Positions 57,165 through 64,000 of a stretch of 64,000 nt of DNA are shown piece by piece; position 1 is the stretch's first letter; the number at the start of each line of letters is the position of its first letter. Location: the NCBI GenBank assembly GCA_045626925.1, contig JAZUQZ010000027.1, positions 1-64,000 of the forward strand. Direction: 5' to 3'. The position numbers and the translations under genes were made by a program. The stretch is from Aphodoplasma sp045626925. GTDB lineage: Bacteria; Bacillota; Clostridia; UBA1381; UMGS1253. The notes below the pieces were generated by a model, which saw only the letters and a list, made by a program, of their open reading frames with translations, did not search any database and was not told where the DNA came from.

Positions 57165-57992
57165 ATGAATTGGTCAGGAGCAAAAAATTGGCTTATAGTT
57201 TTATTTGTAGCGATAAATATATTTTTAGTTATTACTATAGTAAAATCAGATATGCAATCATCTGTTATTGAGGATAAAACTATTCAAAGCACAGTAAATA
57301 TTCTGCGACAGAGTGATATTTTTATCGATGCAAAAACTATCCCGACGAAAATGCCAAAACTTGGGGCTATTGATGTTGAAAACAGTATAAGTGATTTTGA
57401 TGTTTTTGCAGAAAAAATCCTTGGAGAAGGCTATATAAAAGAGAGCAATACTCATTATTACCTTGGCACAAAAAGCCTTGTTCTTTCTGGCGATATGATA
57501 TCATATACCGACTCTGCTCCACACGATAATATTGAACAACTAAAAGCTTCAACAGCTCAAAAATATGTATCAAGCTGGCTTTCGGCGCGTGGTTTTGAAA
57601 CAGAAGTGCTCGGCTCATATGCGTATGAAAGTGATGGCGGCTATCTTGTGCGTATAGAACAAAAATTTGATAAATATGCACTTCTTGATTCATATTTTGA
57701 AGTATTTGTTACAAGCAAAGGCGTTACAAAGCTTTCGGGCAGCTGGTTTGTTCCATCAAGTGGACAAAACTTTTTTTCAAATGACGCTGCTCGTGTAAAG
57801 TCAATTATAAGCGTGTTGCTTGATTTCGCGCGTGACAATGTGCGTATAAACAGGGGCTCGAATAATATCGTTGAGATTGTTTTGGGGTATACTACAGGCG
57901 ATAAAAACACATATCACAAATATGCCACTGCGGTGCCTGTGTGGCGCATACGCTGTAGCGATAAAAATGAGTATTTCTACGAAGCAAGATAA
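57165..57992 (+). CDS. YycI-like two-component regulatory protein
   Basis: 275 residues from ATG 57165 (AGGTGATGAG). Begins MNWSGAKNWLIVLFVAINIF, the typical single N-terminal membrane anchor of YycH/YycI, followed by an extracytoplasmic domain of mixed alpha/beta sequence ending AVPVWRIRCSDKNEYFYE. YycI proteins hold the WalK kinase in check. No walK or yycH adjoins, so the partner is elsewhere or different. Confidence 0.8.
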   Translation: MNWSGAKNWLIVLFVAINIFLVITIVKSDMQSSVIEDKTIQSTVNILRQSDIFIDAKTIPTKMPKLGAIDVENSISDFDVFAEKILGEGYIKESNTHYYLGTKSLVLSGDMISYTDSAPHDNIEQLKASTAQKYVSSWLSARGFETEVLGSYAYESDGGYLVRIEQKFDKYALLDSYFEVFVTSKGVTKLSGSWFVPSSGQNFFSNDAARVKSIISVLLDFARDNVRINRGSNNIVEIVLGYTTGDKNTYHKYATAVPVWRIRCSDKNEYFYEAR

Positions 57993-58028
57993 CTTTTAGT
58001 AAAATCAAGGCTTTAAAAGAGGAAAAAT

Positions 58029-59984
58029 ATGAATGATTTTTTACCGATAAACAAGGAACAACTTCATACAAGAGGCTTTGATGTGCCGGATTTTTTGTAT
58101 GTGACTGGTGACGCATATGTAGACCATCCAAGCTTTGGACATGCTATTATATCCCGCGTTTTAGAAAATAGCGGTTATAGCGTCGCAATGCTGCCACAAC
58201 CGAGATGGGACAATTGTGAATACTTTAAAAAATTTGGCAAGCCGCGTCTTGGCGTACTCGTAACATCGGGCAACATTGACTCAATGGTTGCACATTACAC
58301 CGCTGCAAAAAAGCCGCGCTCGGACGATATGTATTCGCCAGGTGGAAAAAGTGGCTATCGTCCCGACAGAGCAGTTATAGTTTATTGCAATCGCATACGC
58401 GAGGCTTTTGGCGATATACCAATAATAATTGGTGGTATAGAGGCAAGTCTTCGTCGCTTTGCGCACTATGACTATTGGTCGGACAAGGTGCGCCGTTCGA
58501 TTCTTGTCGATAGCCGTGCCGATTTGTTAATATATGGCATGGGCGAAAAACAGATTGTGCAGATTGCAGATGCACTTGATAAGGGGATACCCGTTAAAAA
58601 AATCCGTTTTGTAAATGGGACATGCTATTTGGCAAAAAAAGATGAAATGCCCGAAGGGCTTATGCTTGAAAGCTATGAGCAGGTCTTGTCCGATAAAAAA
58701 GCATACGCAAATGCGTGTCGCGTGCAATATGAAGAACAAGACCCCATACGAGGCAAACGGCTTATCCAGGCGCACAATGACAAACTTTTGGTACAAAATC
58801 CACCGATGATGCCGCTTAATACAAAGGAGCTTGATTCTGTATATGCGTTGCCATATATGCGCACATATCATCCGATGTATGAGCCGCTTGGTGGAATACC
58901 TGCAATATCAGAGGTGAAATTCTCGCTCACAAGTTGCCGTGGTTGTTACGGTGCGTGTAATTTTTGTGCGCTCACCTTTCATCAAGGGCGCATAGTGCAG
59001 TCACGCAGTCACGAATCTCTTATAAACGAAGCTAAAAAAATAACATGGGAGCCCGATTTTAAAGGATATATTCACGATGTAGGCGGACCTACGGCAGATT
59101 TTCGCACACCTGCATGTAAAGAACAATTAAAGGTTGGTGCGTGCAAAAAAAGACAGTGTTTATTCCCAACACCATGCAAGAATCTTGTTGCAGACCATAG
59201 TGATTATTTAAAGCTTTTGCGCAAATTGCGCTCACTTGACAGAGTAAAAAAAGTGTTTGTGCGCTCGGGTCTTCGATATGATTATATAATGGCTGATAAA
59301 AACGACGAGTTTTTTTATGAGTTATGTGAGCACCATATCAGCGGTCAGTTAAAGGTCGCTCCCGAGCATGTTTCAGCAAATGTTTTAAAATATATGGGCA
59401 AACCATCAGGCAACACATATAATCGGTTCGCAAAAAAATATGCAGATATAAACCGCTCGCTCGGCAAAGAGCAATACCTTGTCCCGTATTTGATGAGTTC
59501 GCACCCCGGTTCGACGCTTGATGATGCAATAGAGCTTGCATTATTTTTAAAGAAAAATAATCTTAATCCACGCCAGGTACAAGACTTTTATCCTACACCG
59601 GGTACAATTTCGACGGCTATGTTTTACACTGGCATCGACCCGCGCACAGGAAAAAGCGTATATGTAGCAAGAAACGCACACGACAAAGCGATGCAAAGAG
59701 CGCTTTTGCAGTTTAATAATAAAGCAAATCGTGCGCTTGTTATAGAAGCACTAAAAAAAGCCGGACGCGAGGACTTGATTGGTTTTGGAAGTGATTGTCT
59801 TATAACGCCGTACGAAATTCGAACAGGCGCTGCAAAACATTATGATAAGAATATAAATAATAAAAATATTAAAAACAACGGAGGTCATAGAAATGGCAAT
59901 AATAATGGACGGAAAGGCTTTGTCAAAAAAGGTAAAACAGCAACAAAAACAAATATCAGAACAACTAAAAGCAAAGGGCGTTAA
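58029..59984 (+). CDS. YgiQ-family radical SAM protein (UPF0313)
   Basis: 651 residues. N-terminal cobalamin-like fold domain (PDFLYVTGDAYVDHPSFGHA), radical SAM motif CRGCYGACNFCALTFHQGR (Cys-x3-Cys-x2-Cys), QDFYPTPGT, and a C-terminal Asn/Lys-rich basic tail of about 45 residues (NINNKNIKNNGG, NNNGRKG). The last 92 bases overlap folD in another frame. Function unknown in the family. Confidence 0.92.
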   Translation: MNDFLPINKEQLHTRGFDVPDFLYVTGDAYVDHPSFGHAIISRVLENSGYSVAMLPQPRWDNCEYFKKFGKPRLGVLVTSGNIDSMVAHYTAAKKPRSDDMYSPGGKSGYRPDRAVIVYCNRIREAFGDIPIIIGGIEASLRRFAHYDYWSDKVRRSILVDSRADLLIYGMGEKQIVQIADALDKGIPVKKIRFVNGTCYLAKKDEMPEGLMLESYEQVLSDKKAYANACRVQYEEQDPIRGKRLIQAHNDKLLVQNPPMMPLNTKELDSVYALPYMRTYHPMYEPLGGIPAISEVKFSLTSCRGCYGACNFCALTFHQGRIVQSRSHESLINEAKKITWEPDFKGYIHDVGGPTADFRTPACKEQLKVGACKKRQCLFPTPCKNLVADHSDYLKLLRKLRSLDRVKKVFVRSGLRYDYIMADKNDEFFYELCEHHISGQLKVAPEHVSANVLKYMGKPSGNTYNRFAKKYADINRSLGKEQYLVPYLMSSHPGSTLDDAIELALFLKKNNLNPRQVQDFYPTPGTISTAMFYTGIDPRTGKSVYVARNAHDKAMQRALLQFNNKANRALVIEALKKAGREDLIGFGSDCLITPYEIRTGAAKHYDKNINNKNIKNNGGHRNGNNNGRKGFVKKGKTATKTNIRTTKSKGR

Positions 59985-60744
59985 ACCATGTCTTGCTGTG
60001 ATTATAGTTGGTGAAAATCCTGCAAGCAAGGTATATGTTGCAGGAAAAATCCGCGACTGTGAAGAGGTCGGCATCGAATCACGCGAGTATGCGTTGCCGG
60101 AAACAACAACCCAGCAAGAGCTTATCAATCTTGTTAATGAACTTAATAACGATGATAGCGTGTCGGGCTTTATTGTTCAGCTTCCGCTCCCAAAGCATCT
60201 CGACGAAAAAGCGGTAATCGATGCAATCGACCCAAAAAAAGATGTTGATGCATTTCATCCTATAAATGTAGGCAAAATTATGATTGGAGATTATGATTTT
60301 CTTCCTTGCACACCTGCGGGTGTGATGGAGCTTTTAGACGAGTACAATATCGATGTGTCAGGCAAGGAATGTGTAGTCGTTGGGCGCAGTAATATTGTCG
60401 GAAAACCACAGGCAATGCTTCTTTTGCACAAGAACGGCACTGTTACAATATGTCATTCACGCACAAAGGATTTGGCAGAGGTTACACGCAGAGCTGACAT
60501 ACTTGTTGTTGCAATCGGCAAAGGTGAATTTATTACAGGCGATATGATTAAAGAGGGTGCCATTGTAATCGATGTCGGCATGAACAGAAACAGTGAGGGA
60601 AAACTCGTGGGCGATGTTCATTTTGAAAGCGCAAAGGAAAAGGCGTCATATATCACGCCTGTACCGGGTGGTGTCGGCGTTATGACGCGCGCAGTACTTA
60701 TGAAAAATGCCGTAAAAGCCGCCGAGCTTAATTCGTCAAAATAA
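59893..60744 (+). CDS. folD: Bifunctional methylene-THF dehydrogenase / cyclohydrolase
   Basis: 283 residues. Start ATG 59893 has a good GGAGGTC lying inside ygiQ. PCLAVIIVGENPASKVYVAGK (catalytic Lys), QLPLPKHLDE, VVGRSNIVGKPQAMLLL, and TPVPGGVGVMTRAVLM. One-carbon metabolism. The 92-base overlap with ygiQ is real unless the ygiQ tail ends earlier. Confidence 0.95.
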   Translation: MAIIMDGKALSKKVKQQQKQISEQLKAKGVKPCLAVIIVGENPASKVYVAGKIRDCEEVGIESREYALPETTTQQELINLVNELNNDDSVSGFIVQLPLPKHLDEKAVIDAIDPKKDVDAFHPINVGKIMIGDYDFLPCTPAGVMELLDEYNIDVSGKECVVVGRSNIVGKPQAMLLLHKNGTVTICHSRTKDLAEVTRRADILVVAIGKGEFITGDMIKEGAIVIDVGMNRNSEGKLVGDVHFESAKEKASYITPVPGGVGVMTRAVLMKNAVKAAELNSSK

Positions 60745-60764
60745 ACTAAAGGGATAGCTTTGAT

Positions 60765-61475
60765 ATGAAGGATATTTTAACAAAAGGTATCGAGTCACTT
60801 CAACTTTGTGTCACAGATGTGATGCTTGATCGATTTGTAAATTATTATGAGCTTCTTGTCGATTATAATAAAAAAGTAAATCTTACAGCAATTACCGAGC
60901 CACATGAAGTAGCAACAAAGCACTTTTTAGACAGCATATCGCTTTTGGGAATATGCGATATCCCTATAGGTGCAAGTGCAATTGATGTTGGTACGGGAGC
61001 CGGATTCCCCGGCTTGCCCTTAAAAATTGTGCGAGATGATATAAAACTCACACTTGTAGACTCGTTAAACAAGCGTGTAGAGTTTCTAAAGCTATGCTGC
61101 AAGGAGTTGTCACTTACAAATGTGGAATGTATACACGCTCGCGCAGAGGAGCTTGGGCACAAAGAAGAGTATAGACAAGCATATGATTTTGCATTTTCAC
61201 GCGCCGTTGCAAATATGGCAACACTTAGCGAGTATTGTTTGCCATTTGTAAAGATTGGCGGTGTCTTTTGTGCTTATAAAGGTCCCGCGGCAGAAGAAGA
61301 GCTTTGCAATGCAAAAAATGCGATTGCAACACTTGGCGGAGGGAATACTTGTATAAAAATGGCACATATAGACCAAAGTGATATGTCACATTCGATAATT
61401 TTGGTTGACAAAATCAATGACACAGCTACAAAATACCCCAGAAGTGGCAATAAACCTCTAAATAAACCGATATAA
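60765..61475 (+). CDS. rsmG: 16S rRNA (guanine527-N7)-methyltransferase RsmG
   Basis: 236 residues. KKVNLTAITEPHEVATKHFLDS, DVGTGAGFPGLPLKI (SAM site), SRAVANMATLSEYCLPFVK. Methylates G527 near the decoding site. Next gene is noc, a pair usually found near the replication origin after mnmG, which is not here. Confidence 0.95.
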   Translation: MKDILTKGIESLQLCVTDVMLDRFVNYYELLVDYNKKVNLTAITEPHEVATKHFLDSISLLGICDIPIGASAIDVGTGAGFPGLPLKIVRDDIKLTLVDSLNKRVEFLKLCCKELSLTNVECIHARAEELGHKEEYRQAYDFAFSRAVANMATLSEYCLPFVKIGGVFCAYKGPAAEEELCNAKNAIATLGGGNTCIKMAHIDQSDMSHSIILVDKINDTATKYPRSGNKPLNKPI

Positions 61476-61523
61476 AAAGTCGAAAAACGAGATTTTAATA
61501 CGAAACAAGTAAAACGATTTTTC

Positions 61524-61551
61524 TTCACATTTTACCTTTTTTTGGTATAAT
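61524..61551 (+). promoter_or_regulatory. Possible promoter of noc
   Basis: TATAAT at 61546-61551 is perfect; TTCACA 16 bases upstream is a weak -35. Confidence 0.45.
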
Positions 61552-61611
61552 GTGTTTGAAGGTCGTTTTTTGTTTTTAAGACCGGAAGATAATACCAAGG
61601 AGGACTTTTTT

Positions 61612-62448
61612 ATGATTTTACCGATTCAACTTACAACGAATACACAAAAGACAAAATCGGTGATATATATACCGATTGACTCAATACGACCAAATCCCTA
61701 TCAGCCGCGGCGCCATTTTGAACAAAAAGCACTTGAAGAGCTTGCAGTATCAATCAAAAGCTTTGGCATATTGCAACCCATAAGCGTCAGACGCCAAAGC
61801 TCAAATACATATGAGCTCATCGCAGGTGAACGGCGTTTGCGTGCGGCAAAGCTTGTTGGGCTTGATAGCGTGCCGGTAATAATCCACGAGCTTGATGAAA
61901 CTGATTCGGCACTTGCTGCGCTTTTAGAAAATCTTCAGCGTGCAGATTTGTCATATATGGAGGAGGCGCAAGGCTATTATCACCTTATACACCAACACCG
62001 TCTTACACAAGAAGAGGTCGCATTAAAGGTCGGCAAAACACAATCAACTATTGCAAACAAGCTTCGCATTTTAAGGCTTGGGCCACTTGTAAAAAAAATT
62101 TTAGTCGACAACAATCTTACCGAGCGTCATGCACGCGCACTACTTCGACTTGATGATGAACAAGCACAGCTTGGCATACTAAAGCAAGTGTGCGACGAAG
62201 GGCTTAATGTGTTGCAAACCGAGCGGCTTGTAGAGGCAAAGCTTGTGTGCGAAAACGCACCAAAGCAAAAAAAGAAAAAGAGCCTTTTGGTCGGACAAGC
62301 TAACATAAAAATTATTGTAAATACTGTGCGCCAAGCGATAAAAATGATACGCGACGCAGGTATGGATGCATCCATGCGCGAAATTGACACCGACGACTTT
62401 GTTGAATATAGTATTAAAATAAAAAAAGCGCAGACAAAACCCTTATAA
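61612..62448 (+). CDS. noc: ParB-family nucleoid occlusion protein Noc
   Basis: 278 residues from ATG 61612 (AAGGAGG). ParB CTP-switch N-domain: PIDSIRPNPYQPRRHFEQKA, YELIAGERRLRAAKLVG, LLENLQRADLSYMEEAQGY; central HTH VALKVGKTQSTIANKLRIL. The place next to rsmG argues for Noc over Spo0J. No noc-binding or parS palindrome was seen in the window. Confidence 0.88.
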   Translation: MILPIQLTTNTQKTKSVIYIPIDSIRPNPYQPRRHFEQKALEELAVSIKSFGILQPISVRRQSSNTYELIAGERRLRAAKLVGLDSVPVIIHELDETDSALAALLENLQRADLSYMEEAQGYYHLIHQHRLTQEEVALKVGKTQSTIANKLRILRLGPLVKKILVDNNLTERHARALLRLDDEQAQLGILKQVCDEGLNVLQTERLVEAKLVCENAPKQKKKKSLLVGQANIKIIVNTVRQAIKMIRDAGMDASMREIDTDDFVEYSIKIKKAQTKPL

Positions 62449-62451
62449 TAT

Positions 62452-62498
62452 AAAAAAGACCGTTTCACTGACAAAATCAGTTATAAACGGTCTTTTGT
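62452..62498. terminator. Bidirectional terminator
   Basis: AAAAGACCGTTT/AAACGGTCTTTT stem with an inner ACTGA/TCAGT extension between noc (+) and the U32 gene (-). Confidence 0.85.
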
Positions 62499-62499
62499 T

Positions 62500-63750
62500 T
62501 TATTTTCCACTCACAAGCTCGCCTTTTCTAATCATCGCGTTTGGAACGACGGGTTTTTCGGTTTTCATTGTAAAAATCATTTGTGCATGTGGCACCGATG
62601 TAACATATTCACCCGTGGCATTTTTTAACCACTCAACCTTTTGTGAAAAGTACGGTTCATTCGGTTGTATTATCTCGACTGTATCGCCAACACAGAATTT
62701 GTTCCTTTGTTCAACAGTAGCGATACCCGTCTTTTCATTATAATCAAGCACAAATCCTACTATATCATAATCGCGGATATATGAGCTTGTATCATATACC
62801 TGCGAATTTGCATCGGTTTTGCCAAAATAAAAGCCATGCGTATATGGCCTGTGGCTGACCTTCAACACTTCATTAAGGTTCTCTTTATCAAACTTATATG
62901 TGTCCGGATTTTGAATATATTTGTCGAGCTCGGCACGATATGCCTTTATAATCGTAGCAACATAGTACTCACTCTTAACGCGTCCTTCTATTTTAAAGCT
63001 TGTAATACCACTTTTAACAAGCTCGGGTATATGCTCAATCATACATAAATCCTTTGAATTAAAGAAAAAGCTACCTTTTTCGTCCTCGCCAACATGAAAA
63101 TATTCGCCCGGACGCTTTTCCTCTACGAGTGCATAATTCCAACGACACGGCTGGGCACATTCGCCCTTGTTTGCATCGCGTCCTGTAAGATAATTGCTCA
63201 AAAGGCATCGTCCCGAGTACGATATGCACATAGCGCCATGAACAAATGCCTCAATCTCAAGCTCATTCGGCGTTTTTTGGCGTATTTGTGAAACCTCTTC
63301 AATGCTGAGCTCGCGCGCAAGCACAACGCGCTTTGCACCCATATCATGCCATACATTTGCACTTAGATAATTAACATTGTTCGCCTGTGTTGATATATGA
63401 ATGTCAATATTTGGATAGCGCTTTCTTATGAACGAAAAAAGTCCTATATCCGCCACAATAAGCGCATCAATTCCAAGCGCAACCACACTGTCAAGATAAT
63501 CCTCAAAGCTTTCAAGTTCTTCATTGTGCGGGATAATATTTGTCGTAAGATATACCTTTTTGCCACGCTCGTGGGCAAAGCGTATACCCTCTTGCATATC
63601 CTTTAGGTCAAAGTTTTTCGACGCAGTACGCAAACCAAAAGCCTCGCCACCGATATATACCGCATCTGCACCGTACAAAATTGCTATTTTAAGTTTTAAA
63701 AGGTCGCCCGCAGGTGCCAAAAGCTCAAGTTTGTTTTTCAAATCGTTCAT
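62500..63750 (-). CDS. trhP: U32-family protein, tRNA uridine 5-hydroxylase TrhP type
   Basis: About 416 residues. LELLAPAGDLLKLKIAILYGADAVYIG start and the U32 signature EAFVHGAMCISYSGRCLLS; Fe-S cysteines in CSQPCRW-type region (GECAQPCRWNYAL). Annotated historically as collagenase-like peptidase, but next to trmR it is most likely the prephenate-dependent hydroxylase that makes 5-hydroxyuridine at wobble position 34. ATG 63750 chosen; weak ribosome binding site. Confidence 0.9.
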   Translation of the reverse strand: MNDLKNKLELLAPAGDLLKLKIAILYGADAVYIGGEAFGLRTASKNFDLKDMQEGIRFAHERGKKVYLTTNIIPHNEELESFEDYLDSVVALGIDALIVADIGLFSFIRKRYPNIDIHISTQANNVNYLSANVWHDMGAKRVVLARELSIEEVSQIRQKTPNELEIEAFVHGAMCISYSGRCLLSNYLTGRDANKGECAQPCRWNYALVEEKRPGEYFHVGEDEKGSFFFNSKDLCMIEHIPELVKSGITSFKIEGRVKSEYYVATIIKAYRAELDKYIQNPDTYKFDKENLNEVLKVSHRPYTHGFYFGKTDANSQVYDTSSYIRDYDIVGFVLDYNEKTGIATVEQRNKFCVGDTVEIIQPNEPYFSQKVEWLKNATGEYVTSVPHAQMIFTMKTEKPVVPNAMIRKGELVSGK

Positions 63751-63785
63751 TATATTCACCAATTCCTTATATATTAAAGAAAATT

Positions 63786-64000
63786 TTAGTCATGTTTTTT
63801 ATATGAAACGCTTACACCATCGCCGATTGATAAAAGCGATGTTTCAAGCCTTTCATCACTGCATAAAGCATCAATATATTTTTTAAGACGCTTCACTATC
63901 GTAATTTTGCGTCTTATGAGAAGAGCGCGATTTGTGACCATACCACCATAGAGTATGTTATCGCTTATAAGTAAACCATCTTTTTTTAACAAACGCACGC
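63786..64000 (-). CDS. trmR: tRNA 5-hydroxyuridine O-methyltransferase TrmR, C-terminal part only
   Basis: Last about 70 residues; the 5' end is beyond base 64000. RLLKKDGLLISDNILYGGMV with the SDN metal/substrate motif of class I O-methyltransferases, and the end GDGVSVSYKK. TrmR methylates the 5-hydroxyuridine made by TrhP, giving mo5U34; the trmR-trhP order matches Bacillus. Confidence 0.88.
   Translation of the reverse strand, partial: VRLLKKDGLLISDNILYGGMVTNRALLIRRKITIVKRLKKYIDALCSDERLETSLLSIGDGVSVSYKKHD

Noticed and set aside
1..64000. CRISPR array, prophage, rRNA genes or parS sites
   Set aside because: No regularly spaced repeats, no phage structural genes, no rRNA-like sequence and no parS palindrome were seen on reading through the window.

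Overview
The window is chromosomal DNA of a spore-forming, strictly anaerobic Clostridia bacterium (Bacillota), probably a gut-type fermenter. It is AT-rich by eye, uses strong AGGAGG-type ribosome binding sites and TTGACA-17-TATAAT promoters, and carries SpoIVB and CwlD (sporulation), a ferredoxin-linked 2-oxoacid oxidoreductase, rubrerythrin, the SCIFF peptide with its radical-SAM maturase, and the edge of a fucose/rhamnose-type bacterial microcompartment locus. Genus cannot be named from the sequence alone.

Layout. 1-1.5 kb: start of a microcompartment operon (minus): aldolase with encapsulation tail, then two nearly identical BMC shell genes, running off the left edge. 1.7-8 kb (minus): secG, DUF368 flippase-type protein, FMN-riboswitch-controlled ribU, nfo, an unknown gene, rlmH, walJ-type hydrolase, murA. 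8-12 kb (minus): tRNA-Thr and the rpmG-secE-nusG-rplK-rplA-(L10 leader)-rplJ-rplL block. 12.2-17.9 kb: radC (+), then acpS-nnr-alr-ndoAI-ndoA and a small exported protein (minus). 18.0-21.7 kb: tRNA-Leu followed by an inserted restriction-modification island: a controller-like regulator, two translationally coupled nuclease-like genes (+), and a convergent C5-cytosine methyltransferase preceded by a small overlapping gene (minus). 21.8-26.8 kb: spoIVB (minus) diverging from nadK-argR-recN and an RseC-like gene (+). 26.9-30.2 kb: P-loop protein, ferredoxin and the 2-oxoacid:ferredoxin oxidoreductase subunits. 30.2-32.6 kb (minus): recX-rimO-pgsA. 32.7-36.1 kb: cwlD, an RluA-type pseudouridine synthase, an acidic Cys/Asp-rich protein and efp. 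36.3-39 kb: AraC regulator divergent from a TIM-barrel isomerase and a Gfo/Idh oxidoreductase. 39.4-44.4 kb: NifX-like protein, rubrerythrin, a copper P-type ATPase with a C-terminal HMA domain, and an SPFH protein. 44.6-50 kb: tRNA-Lys, a membrane protein, cysE-cysS-mrnC and split transketolase. 50-51.7 kb: scfA-scfB (SCIFF). 51.7-55.5 kb (minus): ACT protein-hom-lysC-rlmB. 55.7-62.5 kb (+): DivIVA-like, uppP, YycI-like, ygiQ-folD overlap, rsmG, noc. 62.5-64 kb (minus): trmR (partial)-trhP-like tRNA wobble-uridine modification pair.

Most of the window is housekeeping. The least ordinary parts are the restriction-modification island with a probable two-subunit nuclease and an unassigned small protein; three genes (BMC shell, rubrerythrin, copper ATPase) each containing a second in-frame ATG behind an excellent internal ribosome binding site, which would make a short and a long product; the ygiQ/folD 92-base out-of-phase overlap; and the ndoAI promoter flanked by a perfect inverted repeat. 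Several standard gene neighbourhoods are broken: rplL is not followed by rpoBC, spoIVB is separated from recN orientation and from spo0A, and walJ and yycI stand apart.
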